From an uncultured cyanobacterium (GTDB lineage: Bacteria > Cyanobacteriota > Vampirovibrionia > Gastranaerophilales > Gastranaerophilaceae), in assembly GCA_902495705.1 (NCBI GenBank), contig CABUXT010000002.1:1-64000 (forward strand): DNA of 64,000 nt, in the 5' to 3' direction. Made by a program: the position numbers and the translations under genes. Shown one piece after another: positions 56,709 through 64,000 of the stretch (the stretch's first letter is position 1; each line of letters opens with the position of its first letter). The notes under the pieces are model-generated. The model was given only the letters and a program-made list of their open reading frames with translations, was not told where the DNA came from and ran no database searches.

Positions 56709-57274
56709 TATACTGTCATAACCTCTTTTTCTTTTGCTGCTACTGCTGTATCAATGTTTGCAGTATATTTGTCTGTTAATTTTTGAATTTTTTCTTGATT
56801 ATCTTTTACCAAATCTTCAGGTAAGTTTTCATTCTTTTCGATTTTTTTCAAATTGTCAGTCATATCACGACGGATATTTCTTACTGCAACTTTTGCCTCT
56901 TCACCCAGTTTTTTAACGTCTTTTGAAATTTCACGTCTTCTATCTTCAGTTAGAGGAGGGAAAGTCAATCTGATACAAGTACCGTCACTGTTTGGAGTAA
57001 TTCCAATTTCAGCCTTGATAATTGCTTTTTCGATTTCCTTCATAATAGATTTATCGTAAGGGGTGATAACAAGTGTAGTACCGTCCTGTACTGAAACTTG
57101 AGACATTTGTCTTAATGGAGTTGGTGCTCCATAGTATTCAACAATAACTTTGTCCAAGATTCCCGGATTGGCACGACCTGAACGGATTGAACCAAATTCT
57201 TTGTGAAGTTGGGCAATCGCTTTTTCCATTTTTTCTTCTCCGAATAAAAATAATTCTTCTAAAGATTCTGTCAT
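56708..57274 (-). CDS. frr: Ribosome recycling factor
   Basis: A 188-residue factor that splits post-termination ribosomes with EF-G. EFGSIRSGRANPGILDKV, YGAPTPLRQMSQVSV and RRDMTDNLKK follow the family pattern. Three or four residues longer than usual at the N-terminus (MTESLEELFLF). AGAGG precedes the ATG. Directly follows pyrH, the usual order. Confidence 0.96.
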   Translation of the reverse strand: MTESLEELFLFGEEKMEKAIAQLHKEFGSIRSGRANPGILDKVIVEYYGAPTPLRQMSQVSVQDGTTLVITPYDKSIMKEIEKAIIKAEIGITPNSDGTCIRLTFPPLTEDRRREISKDVKKLGEEAKVAVRNIRRDMTDNLKKIEKNENLPEDLVKDNQEKIQKLTDKYTANIDTAVAAKEKEVMTV

Positions 57275-57293
57275 TTTTTACCTCTTTCGTATA

Positions 57294-58004
57294 TTAACTA
57301 ATGTATGTTCCTATTTTTTGACCATCTAGGATATTTTTTATACCGTTTTCTTTTTTGAAATCAAATACGACAATAGGGATTTTATTTTGCTTACACAAAG
57401 CGCAAGCTGCTGTATCCATTACCTTCAAACCGTTTTTAATAATTTCGTCATAATTGATATTTTCTAATTTTTTAGCATCAGGATTTGTCTTAGGGTCATC
57501 TGTGTAAACTCCATCAACACCGTTTTTAGCCATAAGCATTGCCTCTGCATTGATTTCAGATGCTCTTAGGGCTGCTGCCGTATCTGTTGTAAAGAACGGA
57601 TTACCAGTACCTGCCGCAAAAATAACAACTCTGCCTTTTTCAAGATGCCTGATTGCTCTATGACGGATGTATGGTTCAGCTATTTGGTTCATAGCAATAG
57701 CTGATTGAACTCTGCATTGTACACCGATTTGAGTCAACGCACTTTGCAAAACTACAGCATTCATAACTGTTGCCAACATTCCGACATAATCGCCTGATGC
57801 TTGGTCCATTCCAAGTTCTGCACTGTTTCTCATTCCTCTAAAGATGTTTCCGCCACCAACAACAACAGCAACTTGTGCACCTTCAGATGTTACTTTTTTG
57901 ATTTCGTTTGCAATCATAGTAACTGGAGTTTTATCAATACCGAATTGTTGATTACCCAACAAAGCTTCTCCGCTCACCTTTAATAAAATTCTTTTATATT
58001 TCAA
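57294..58004 (-). CDS. pyrH: Uridylate kinase
   Basis: A 236-residue amino-acid-kinase-fold enzyme phosphorylating UMP. It starts with TTG at 58004, behind GGGAG 8 bases upstream. LLKVSGEALLG, VVGGGNIFRG and GTGNPFFTTDTAAALRA are conserved. rpsB and tsf, often upstream, are absent. It has its own promoter at 58034-58062, although an MgtC-type gene lies 66 bases upstream on the same strand. Confidence 0.97.
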   Translation of the reverse strand: MKYKRILLKVSGEALLGNQQFGIDKTPVTMIANEIKKVTSEGAQVAVVVGGGNIFRGMRNSAELGMDQASGDYVGMLATVMNAVVLQSALTQIGVQCRVQSAIAMNQIAEPYIRHRAIRHLEKGRVVIFAAGTGNPFFTTDTAAALRASEINAEAMLMAKNGVDGVYTDDPKTNPDAKKLENINYDEIIKNGLKVMDTAACALCKQNKIPIVVFDFKKENGIKNILDGQKIGTYIS

Positions 58005-58033
58005 CTTAATATCTCCCTTATATTCTCTGCTTT

Positions 58034-58062
58034 ATCCTATCGTAAATACATTCGGTTGTAAA
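58034..58062 (-). promoter_or_regulatory. Promoter of pyrH-frr-cdsA-rnc-rpe
   Basis: On the minus strand TTTACA (58062-58057), a 17-base spacer and TAGGAT (58039-58034), in the gap after the MgtC gene. Confidence 0.55.
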
Positions 58063-58070
58063 GGTTTTAT

Positions 58071-58814
58071 CTACTCTAAAGTTTCTTGGATTGAAATTGA
58101 ATCAATTCCTTCCATATTTTGAAAAGCCTTGTATAATTCTTTGATAGGTTTCCTTGTCATAACATCTAAAATACAAGTTATTTTGGCACAATTTTGGTCT
58201 GCATTCATTTGTTTTTTAGAAAGTTCTGAAATATCTTGATATTTTTCGATAATAAATTCTTGGATTTTTTCGGCAAATTCATTTTGGCAAACGATGCCGA
58301 TTTTGATACGTTTTGTGCGTTTTGTACTTGTTGGTAGAACTTTTCTTTCAAATACACGGATAGATACTAAGGTTAATATTGATAACAATGTACCTGCAAA
58401 TGCGATTTCAAACATGCCTGCCCCACATGCCATACCGATACTTGCTGCTATCCACAAAGTTGCGGCTGTTGTTAAACCAAGAACAATCGGTCCGTTTCTC
58501 AAAACCGTACCTGCACCGATAAAACCGATACCTGTAACAATTTGAGCAGCAACCCTTGATGTATCTCTGATACCTGTTGCTTGGTCGACTACAACATTAT
58601 CCCCAGGAGCAAATGTCGGAAATCCGTAAATAGAAATCAGAGTAAACACGCAAGCACCCAAACACACCAAAATGTGAGTTCTTAAACCGGCATATTTATT
58701 GGTAAGTTCTCTTTCTAACCCCAGACAAAAACCAAAAATCACGGCAATGGTGATTCTAAGCATATAATCTAAATTTATTATATTTGTCAGATGGTCCATA
58801 TTCACATCAAGCAT
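58071..58814 (-). CDS. MgtC/SapB family membrane protein
   Basis: A 247-residue protein. Four membrane helices fill the first 150 residues with the family motifs GFCLGLEREL, AGLRTHILVCLGA and GIGFIGAGTVLRNG. A soluble C-terminal domain of about 90 residues resembles an ACT-type regulatory fold. MgtC-type proteins act under magnesium or acid stress, and some inhibit ATP synthase; the role here is unknown. It lies 2 bases after the TPR gene, in the same run of minus-strand genes. Confidence 0.9.
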   Translation of the reverse strand: MLDVNMDHLTNIINLDYMLRITIAVIFGFCLGLERELTNKYAGLRTHILVCLGACVFTLISIYGFPTFAPGDNVVVDQATGIRDTSRVAAQIVTGIGFIGAGTVLRNGPIVLGLTTAATLWIAASIGMACGAGMFEIAFAGTLLSILTLVSIRVFERKVLPTSTKRTKRIKIGIVCQNEFAEKIQEFIIEKYQDISELSKKQMNADQNCAKITCILDVMTRKPIKELYKAFQNMEGIDSISIQETLE

Positions 58815-58816
58815 TA

Positions 58817-59509
58817 TTACTTAATCCTTTCATCATTCTTAATTTCAAGCTCTTTTATTTTAACCAGAGTTCGTTTATATTCTTTCTTATTTCCAAGATT
58901 TTTTTCGATATTCGCTTTCACCTGCAAGGCTTCAATAGAATGTTGCATTTGTATAAGCGCTTTATCTATATATGTTTTAGCAACTTTGTAATTTCCTTTG
59001 CGACTTTCAAGTTCTGCTTTATATAAATAACTTTGCGGTTTTGGAGAATTTTCGGCAAGCATTTTATCTACAACAATTTGAGCATTTTTGTAATCTTTTG
59101 TCAGTATATAAATTTTTGCCAAATGTCTTAGATTATTTTCTTTTTTCGCATAATATAGAGCATTCTCAAAATCTCCGTACTGAATATACGCATAAGTTGC
59201 CAAGTACGTTGTCGCAGGAGTTTGTGCGTTTAATTCTTCTAATGTTTTATAATATTTTATTGCGGTGCAATAATCTTTTGACAGCACTAAACTCGGTAAA
59301 GCTGCCTCAATTGTATAAACTTTTTGCGGATAAAATAGAGAATATTTTACGGCAAGTTTATCCCATTTTGTATTATGGGTGTTCGTTCGCCCCTGTTCAA
59401 CCATTCCGATATAGACATACAAAAACGGAAGAATCCATAGAAAAATAAAAACACCAAAGGCAATAAGACCTGCAGCTAATGCTGTTGCGATTTTTGAATC
59501 TTTACTCAT
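58817..59509 (-). CDS. TPR-repeat membrane-anchored protein
   Basis: A 230-residue protein with one N-terminal membrane helix (about 10-33, AAGLIAFGVFIFLWILPFLY) and then TPR-like helix pairs: CTAIKYYKTLEEL, YGDFENALYYAKKEN, TKDYKNAQIVVDKML and RKGNYKVAKTYIDKAL. Likely a scaffold facing the periplasm. It sits between the peptide importer and the MgtC gene with small gaps, so co-transcription is likely. Confidence 0.85.
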   Translation of the reverse strand: MSKDSKIATALAAGLIAFGVFIFLWILPFLYVYIGMVEQGRTNTHNTKWDKLAVKYSLFYPQKVYTIEAALPSLVLSKDYCTAIKYYKTLEELNAQTPATTYLATYAYIQYGDFENALYYAKKENNLRHLAKIYILTKDYKNAQIVVDKMLAENSPKPQSYLYKAELESRKGNYKVAKTYIDKALIQMQHSIEALQVKANIEKNLGNKKEYKRTLVKIKELEIKNDERIK

Positions 59510-59530
59510 ACTCTTTCTATTTTTCCTCCC

Positions 59531-60601
59531 TTATCTTATTTTACTTTGTGGGTCTAAAATATCTCTTATGGTATCACCTATAAGATTAAATGCCAAAACT
59601 GATACAAAAATTAAAAATCCCGGAGCAAGCAGCCAAGGTCTATAGATAATATTTGTAAACTCTTGTGCCTCTTTTAACATATTCCCCCAACTTGCATCAG
59701 GTTGTTGAATACCTAACCCCAAAAAGCTCAACCCTGACTCTGATAATATGTAAGACGGTATTGATAGAGTCATCGCAACTATTACAAAACTTGTGGTTTG
59801 CGGCAAAATATGTTTTGTAATTATGCGCATTTTTGACGCTCCGATAGATTGCGCAGCTTGAATGTATTCTTGATTTTTTATTGATAAAACCATCCCTCTG
59901 ACAACACGAGCAAAGCCTGCCCAACCAATCAGGGCAAGTATTATGACAATCAGTAAAAATCTCTGGGTGCTTGTCATGCCGGATGGCAAAATTGACGCTA
60001 GAATAATTAGCAAATAAAAACTCGGAATAGACATAACTGCCTCCGCAAATCGCATCATAACAGCATCGACTTTTCCGCCGAAATATCCTGAAATTCCACC
60101 ATACAATAGCCCTATAGGGAATAAAACAAACAATGCCAAAAAGCCTATGGTCATAGAAATTCGACCACCAAATAACAACCTTGAAAAAACATCTCTACCG
60201 TTTATATCCGTACCGAGCAAAAATATTCTGCCGTCTGAATCTGTTGTAAACAGGTGTCTTTTCATCGGAATCAGCCCTAAAAATTTGTAAGGCTCACCTT
60301 TTGAAAAGAATTTTATATAATGTTTTTTACTTCGGTCAAAATTATATTCAATTTCAAGGGTTTCTTGATTAAAATTTCTCACATAATTATATGTATAAGG
60401 TTTTGAGAGTTTACCATTTTCATCAATTGTAAAAACTTTTGATGGCGGAACATAAGCCATTGTCCTGTCTGAAAAGTCTTTTGTATAAGGTGCGATAAAA
60501 TCAGCTAAAAATAAGGCAATATAAATTACACCAAGAACAATTAGTGCTGCTCTTGCAAATTTATCTTTCCATAATTGTGTCAAAACTTCGCGTATCATCA
60601 T
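59531..60601 (-). CDS. Oligopeptide ABC transporter permease, OppC type
   Basis: A 356-residue permease. An N-terminal helix, a long periplasmic loop of about 100 residues, then five more helices; FGGRISMTIGFLALF and AQSIGASKMRIITKHILPQ is the coupling-helix (EAA) region, with the following GLSFLGLGIQQPDASWG typical of OppC/DppC. It overlaps the OppB gene by four bases. The partner ATPases (OppD/OppF) are not in this window. Confidence 0.94.
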   Translation of the reverse strand: MMIREVLTQLWKDKFARAALIVLGVIYIALFLADFIAPYTKDFSDRTMAYVPPSKVFTIDENGKLSKPYTYNYVRNFNQETLEIEYNFDRSKKHYIKFFSKGEPYKFLGLIPMKRHLFTTDSDGRIFLLGTDINGRDVFSRLLFGGRISMTIGFLALFVLFPIGLLYGGISGYFGGKVDAVMMRFAEAVMSIPSFYLLIILASILPSGMTSTQRFLLIVIILALIGWAGFARVVRGMVLSIKNQEYIQAAQSIGASKMRIITKHILPQTTSFVIVAMTLSIPSYILSESGLSFLGLGIQQPDASWGNMLKEAQEFTNIIYRPWLLAPGFLIFVSVLAFNLIGDTIRDILDPQSKIR

Positions 60602-61569
60602 GATTTCACCCTAATCCTTGGGTCAGTGATAATTAGGAGAATATCAGCAATTAAATTACCTAAAACAAGCATTATTGCTCCCATCATCAAAGAAGCCATT
60701 ACAAGATTTATATCAGATTTCAAAACGGCCTCAAGTATCAATCTGCCAAGCCCCGGATATTGAAAGACATACTCTGTCAACGCAGCACCACTCAATAGTC
60801 CTGCAAATTCAAATCCAAGCAAAGTTATCATTGGGTTAATCGCATTACGCAATGCGTGCTTATATATTACGGTAAATTCAGGCAAACCCTTTGCCCTTGC
60901 AAATTTCACATAATCACTATCAAGTACATCTAACATATTTGCTCTCATTTGTCTTTGCAACCCTGCAAGAGATATTGTAAACAGTACAAATACAGGCAAA
61001 ACTAAATGATATGACATATCAAGGAACTTATGAAAAATATTCATATCCGCAAAATTTGGACTTGTTAATCCACCGATAGGGAACCAACCTGTCTTGACCG
61101 CAAACATCAACAGTAATACTGCAAAGAAAAACGATGGAATTGCCATACCGATACTTGTCAGAACGGTCAAAATTCTATCAAACGGAGTTTTCCATTTGAC
61201 CGCCGCAATAATCCCTAAAGGTACTCCGACAAGCCAAGTTAGAAAAATTACAATCGTTGTCAAAAGTAAGGTATTTGGTATACGCTCTTTTAATTTTTGA
61301 CTAACTCTTTCACCTGTTGATGTTACCCCTAAATCGCCTTTGACAAACGAAATTGCCCATTTGCCGTATTGTACGATTATCGGTTTATCCAATCCTAAAC
61401 GTTGGCGCTCTTTTTCAACTGTGACAGGTGAAATTGACGGATTTAATTTTAATTCCGCAAGAGGGTCAACAGGAGATAATCTGATGATAAAAAAGCTTAT
61501 AATTGAAACCATCACCAAAAGCGGAATGGTTTGAAGTATTCTTTTTATGATATATTTCAGAGTTTCCAT
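60598..61569 (-). CDS. Oligopeptide ABC transporter permease, OppB type
   Basis: A 323-residue six-helix permease. Region IIRLSPVDPLAELKLNP near the start and the coupling helix FARAKGLPEFTVIYKHALRNA are typical of OppB/DppB, as is YVFQYPGLGRLILEAV. It lies 2 bases after the binding-protein gene and overlaps oppC-type gene by four. Confidence 0.94.
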   Translation of the reverse strand: METLKYIIKRILQTIPLLVMVSIISFFIIRLSPVDPLAELKLNPSISPVTVEKERQRLGLDKPIIVQYGKWAISFVKGDLGVTSTGERVSQKLKERIPNTLLLTTIVIFLTWLVGVPLGIIAAVKWKTPFDRILTVLTSIGMAIPSFFFAVLLLMFAVKTGWFPIGGLTSPNFADMNIFHKFLDMSYHLVLPVFVLFTISLAGLQRQMRANMLDVLDSDYVKFARAKGLPEFTVIYKHALRNAINPMITLLGFEFAGLLSGAALTEYVFQYPGLGRLILEAVLKSDINLVMASLMMGAIMLVLGNLIADILLIITDPRIRVKS

Positions 61570-61571
61570 TA

Positions 61572-63419
61572 TTAGTTATCCCCTCCGATATAAATCTCTT
61601 CTATATTGTGAGTCAGCCCACCAAGGTTTGACGGATAAATATTTTTGAATTTGTCACGAATTGCCATAATAATAACAGGTGAATATATGTATATCATAGG
61701 TTTTTCGTTATAGACAATTTCTTGATATTTGTCATAATATTTTTTGCGGTCTTCAAATTTTGTAGCTAATGCACCTTGAATATACAAATAATCAAGTTCT
61801 TTTTCCCACGGAAGTAATTTTGCTTTACCTTCTTCTGGGGTACGCATATTAAACATATGAAGTCGTCCGTCAGATAACCACACATTTTTCCCTCCGTTTG
61901 GCTCTAATGGTGAACCTGTAAGCCCCATTATCACCATATCCCAGTCAAATGTACTTACAAGTTTATTAACAAGAGAATTAAATTCGATAGGTTTAAAGTT
62001 TACCTTCATCCCTAAATCTTCAAGGTCTTGTTTTACCATAACACCGATTGCCTCACGTTCAGTGTTCCCTGCATTTGTATATAAATCAAATTCTACCCTG
62101 TGACCGTCTTTGTCATATAATTTGCCTTTTTTATCCGTGTAAAAACCTGATTTTTTCAAAAGCTCTTTTGATTTATTAATATCTTTGTCATAAGGTTTCA
62201 GATTTTTGTTTAAATAAATAGAATTTAAACTTTCAGGTGTAAATAAAGGTGCTCCGATACCGTTTGCAATATTAAACACCATATTTTTTCTGTCAATCGC
62301 GTAATCTACAGCCCTTCTAAAATTCAAATCTTGGAACCATTTTTGCTTAATCGGGTCAACATAGAATTTTCCTTTTTGATTGGTTCTGTTATTCAAATTC
62401 AGTGACAAATACATAGTCCCTGTAGTTGGTCCAAGATTATACAACTTAAAATCAGAATGAGGCTCAATTGCTTTATATCTGGCAACTTTTGCCCCCTGCA
62501 AAGAAATTATATCAAGTTCTTTTGCCTCAAATTTTAGAACTTCATTATTCAAATCTCCGACAATTAAAAATACAAGTCGGTTCAAATACGGTAGTTTTTC
62601 ACCGTTTTTGTTGATTTCGTAATAATTCGGATTCCTCTCAAATACAACCCTTTGAGCAGGTACATATTCTTTTAACTTAAAAGCTCCTGAAACTACAAAA
62701 TCAGACGGCTTTGTATTAGTTGATAAAAATGTATCAAAATCTGCACCACCATTTTTAACAGCAGGCATGAAGAAATGCTTTGGCGCAATTGGAGTTGATA
62801 ACATCCTTATAAATGGTGCAAAAGGTTTCGGTGTCGAAAATGAGACTGTGTAATTATCAATCTTTTTTACTATCGGTAATTTATCATCAATAACAAGAGA
62901 ATCTCTTGTTGAAGTATCGCCAAGTCCTGCAAAGATAATATCGCGCCAAGTAAATACGACATCATCCGCAGTTATTGGCTTACCATCAGACCATTTTATT
63001 CCGTGTCGGAGTTTTATTGTGTAAGTTTTGCCATCAGGGGAGATAGAAAAAGATTTCGCAAGTTTTGGTACTGGTTGACCTGAAATAGGGTCAGAAGTCA
63101 ATAATCCATCATACATAACACCTGACAATTGAGATGAAATATTATCTTTACAATTAAACGGATTAAATGTTTTTGGACCTTCTCCAATAGTTGATTCTAT
63201 CATCTCTCCGCCGAATTTTCCTATCGGAGCTTGAGATTCCAAATAATCTACTCCGTTAATTGTCACATTTTTCGGAGTCGGATAATTTATTGCGGTTTCG
63301 TTTTTGGTAGAAGTTTTTATAGTGTCTTTAGCTGTAGGAATGTCTTTTACAAGACAAGCTCTACACAATAAAGCCACCAAAATTATAACTAAAAATACCC
63401 TAAAACCTCTCCAAATCAT
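61572..63419 (-). CDS. Extracellular peptide-binding protein, family 5 (OppA/DppA type)
   Basis: A 615-residue periplasmic binding protein of the SBP_bac_5 family. An N-terminal hydrophobic stretch (VFLVIILVALLCRAC) is a signal or anchor; the Cys at residue 22 could be lipidated, but the lipobox is poor (LCRAC). TFNPFNCKDNISSQLSGVMYDGL and YTIKLRHGIKWSDGKPITADDV-type stretches (in pieces KLRHGIKWSDGKP and ITADDVVF) are the family hallmarks. The gene has an extended -10 (TGCTATATT) immediately upstream and no ribosome site, so its mRNA may be leaderless. Opens the transporter run. Confidence 0.93.
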   Translation of the reverse strand: MIWRGFRVFLVIILVALLCRACLVKDIPTAKDTIKTSTKNETAINYPTPKNVTINGVDYLESQAPIGKFGGEMIESTIGEGPKTFNPFNCKDNISSQLSGVMYDGLLTSDPISGQPVPKLAKSFSISPDGKTYTIKLRHGIKWSDGKPITADDVVFTWRDIIFAGLGDTSTRDSLVIDDKLPIVKKIDNYTVSFSTPKPFAPFIRMLSTPIAPKHFFMPAVKNGGADFDTFLSTNTKPSDFVVSGAFKLKEYVPAQRVVFERNPNYYEINKNGEKLPYLNRLVFLIVGDLNNEVLKFEAKELDIISLQGAKVARYKAIEPHSDFKLYNLGPTTGTMYLSLNLNNRTNQKGKFYVDPIKQKWFQDLNFRRAVDYAIDRKNMVFNIANGIGAPLFTPESLNSIYLNKNLKPYDKDINKSKELLKKSGFYTDKKGKLYDKDGHRVEFDLYTNAGNTEREAIGVMVKQDLEDLGMKVNFKPIEFNSLVNKLVSTFDWDMVIMGLTGSPLEPNGGKNVWLSDGRLHMFNMRTPEEGKAKLLPWEKELDYLYIQGALATKFEDRKKYYDKYQEIVYNEKPMIYIYSPVIIMAIRDKFKNIYPSNLGGLTHNIEEIYIGGDN

Positions 63420-63425
63420 GTACCC

Positions 63426-63434
63426 AATATAGCA
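63426..63434 (-). promoter_or_regulatory. Extended -10 of the OppA-type gene, leaderless start
   Basis: TGC-TATATT on the minus strand (63434-63426). The start of transcription would fall at about the ATG at 63419. Confidence 0.45.
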
Positions 63435-63472
63435 TAAAAAGACATTAATGTATTCTCTTTTCGGATAATATA

Positions 63473-63502
63473 TTGCATTATTATATTTTATGGGTGTACA
63501 AT
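63473..63502 (+). promoter_or_regulatory. Promoter of nrdJ
   Basis: TTGCAT (63473-63478), an 18-base spacer and TACAAT (63497-63502). GGGAGG follows at 63526-63531 ahead of the ATG. Confidence 0.6.
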
Positions 63503-63537
63503 TCTAGTAGAAAAAATGTTTATTTGGGAGGTTTAAT

Positions 63538-64000
63538 ATGTCATCTGCTGATAGTCAAATCAATTTATCTGAAAATGCCATAAAAGTTTTAGAAAAAAGA
63601 TACCTAAAACGTGATAAAAACGGAAATTGTATTGAAACGCCAAAAGATATGTTTCGCCGTGTCGCTGATACCATCGCAAGCGGAGATTTAAAATTTGGCA
63701 AAAGTTCAGAAGATGTCAAAAATTTATCAGACAGATTTTATGACGCCATAACTCACAGATATTTTATGCCTAATTCTCCAACCTTGATGAATGCTGGCCG
63801 TGATTTAGGTCAATTGGCAGCGTGTTTTGTATTGCCGATAGATGATAGTTTAGCAAGTATTTTTGAAACAATAAAAAATACCGCATTAATACACCAATCA
63901 GGCGGAGGTACAGGTTTTTCTTTTTCAAGGCTTAGACCTAAAAATAGTGTAGTTCGCTCAACTATGGGGGTATCGTCAGGTCCTGTTTCATTTATGGAAG
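63538..64000 (+). CDS. nrdJ: Class II (adenosylcobalamin-type) ribonucleotide reductase, 3' end outside window
   Basis: The first 154 residues of a ribonucleoside-diphosphate reductase. The N-terminal part reads LSENAIKVLEKRYLKRD, TPKDMFRRVADTIASGD, HRYFMPNSPTLMNAGRDLGQ, AACFVLPIDDSLASIF and HQSGGGTGFSFSRLRP, the NrdJ-type core start; the Cys in AACFVLP is a redox-active-site Cys. This form needs B12 and no oxygen. GGGAGG precedes the ATG. No cobalamin riboswitch is recognisable in the 118 bases upstream. Cut by the window edge. Confidence 0.92.
   Translation, partial: MSSADSQINLSENAIKVLEKRYLKRDKNGNCIETPKDMFRRVADTIASGDLKFGKSSEDVKNLSDRFYDAITHRYFMPNSPTLMNAGRDLGQLAACFVLPIDDSLASIFETIKNTALIHQSGGGTGFSFSRLRPKNSVVRSTMGVSSGPVSFME

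Noticed and set aside
63420..63537. Cobalamin riboswitch before nrdJ
   Set aside because: The 118-base gap has no recognisable B12-box and is too short for the full element.
1..64000. tRNA or rRNA genes
   Set aside because: No cloverleaf with a TTCGA-type T-loop and no rRNA stretch was recognised by eye in the gaps; a covariance search would be needed to exclude a missed one.

Overview
This window comes from an AT-rich, Gram-negative-type, probably anaerobic bacterium. The best fit is a non-photosynthetic cyanobacterial relative of the gut, Candidatus Gastranaerophilales (Melainabacteria/Vampirovibrionia). This is inference: no rRNA or marker tree is available here. The support is KDO sugar genes (kdsD, kdsC) for an LPS outer membrane, a ferredoxin-linked 2-oxoacid oxidoreductase and a class II (B12-type) ribonucleotide reductase typical of anaerobes, a type III pantothenate kinase, and many prepilin-like genes with the FTLAEVLITLGIIG type of N-terminus. 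No photosynthesis gene is present.

Layout. 1-6.6 kb: the end of a coiled-coil protein, two divergent pilin/XRE-regulator cassettes, and rpsE-rpmD-rplO-secY split off from the rest of the spc operon. 6.6-11.1 kb: an orphan leuC-like gene, coaX and a stand-alone tuf. 11.1-17.1 kb: a small ribbon-helix-helix pair, a GH13 amylase-like gene and two unrecognised membrane proteins. 17.2-20 kb: kdsD-kdsC-queD-uppP. 20-22.3 kb: a third pilin/XRE cassette and small orphan genes. 22.3-29.1 kb: rplU-rpmA and, divergently, murF-mraY-murD-ftsW-murG. 29-34.2 kb: an M16 peptidase, purA and rpsU. 34.3-35.7 kb: a fourth pilin/XRE cassette. 35.7-38.4 kb: a four-subunit 2-oxoacid:ferredoxin oxidoreductase. 38.5-47.6 kb: a giant 2054-residue coiled-coil protein, a GlcD-like oxidase and gltX. 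47.7-54.5 kb: rsmH-ftsL, a metallopeptidase, an HD-GYP protein that has lost its metal ligands, cdd and orphan genes. 54.5-58 kb: pyrH-frr-cdsA-rnc-rpe. 58-63.4 kb: an MgtC-like protein, a TPR protein and an oligopeptide ABC importer without its ATPases. 63.5 kb to the end: the start of nrdJ.

The most notable system is the set of four cassettes, each pairing a type IV pilin-like gene with a divergently transcribed small XRE regulator. Three have a clear, cassette-specific inverted repeat between the two genes; in the fourth the operator signal is weaker. This looks like several separately switched surface or secretion pilins. Three genes (47.8, 51.3 and 53.4 kb) share a promoter shape close to the sigma-28/FliA consensus, which may define a motility-type regulon that includes the degenerate HD-GYP protein. 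Four small or lineage-specific genes share an AAATACTTTAT box, mostly about 35 bases before the start codon.

The gene-free stretches at 4.9-5.5, 7.9-8.5, 21.4-21.8, 33.4-34.0 and 49.6-49.8 kb are not empty. They hold dispersed, nested palindromic repeats with interchangeable loops, including one 53-base module found in opposite orientations inside two different repeats.
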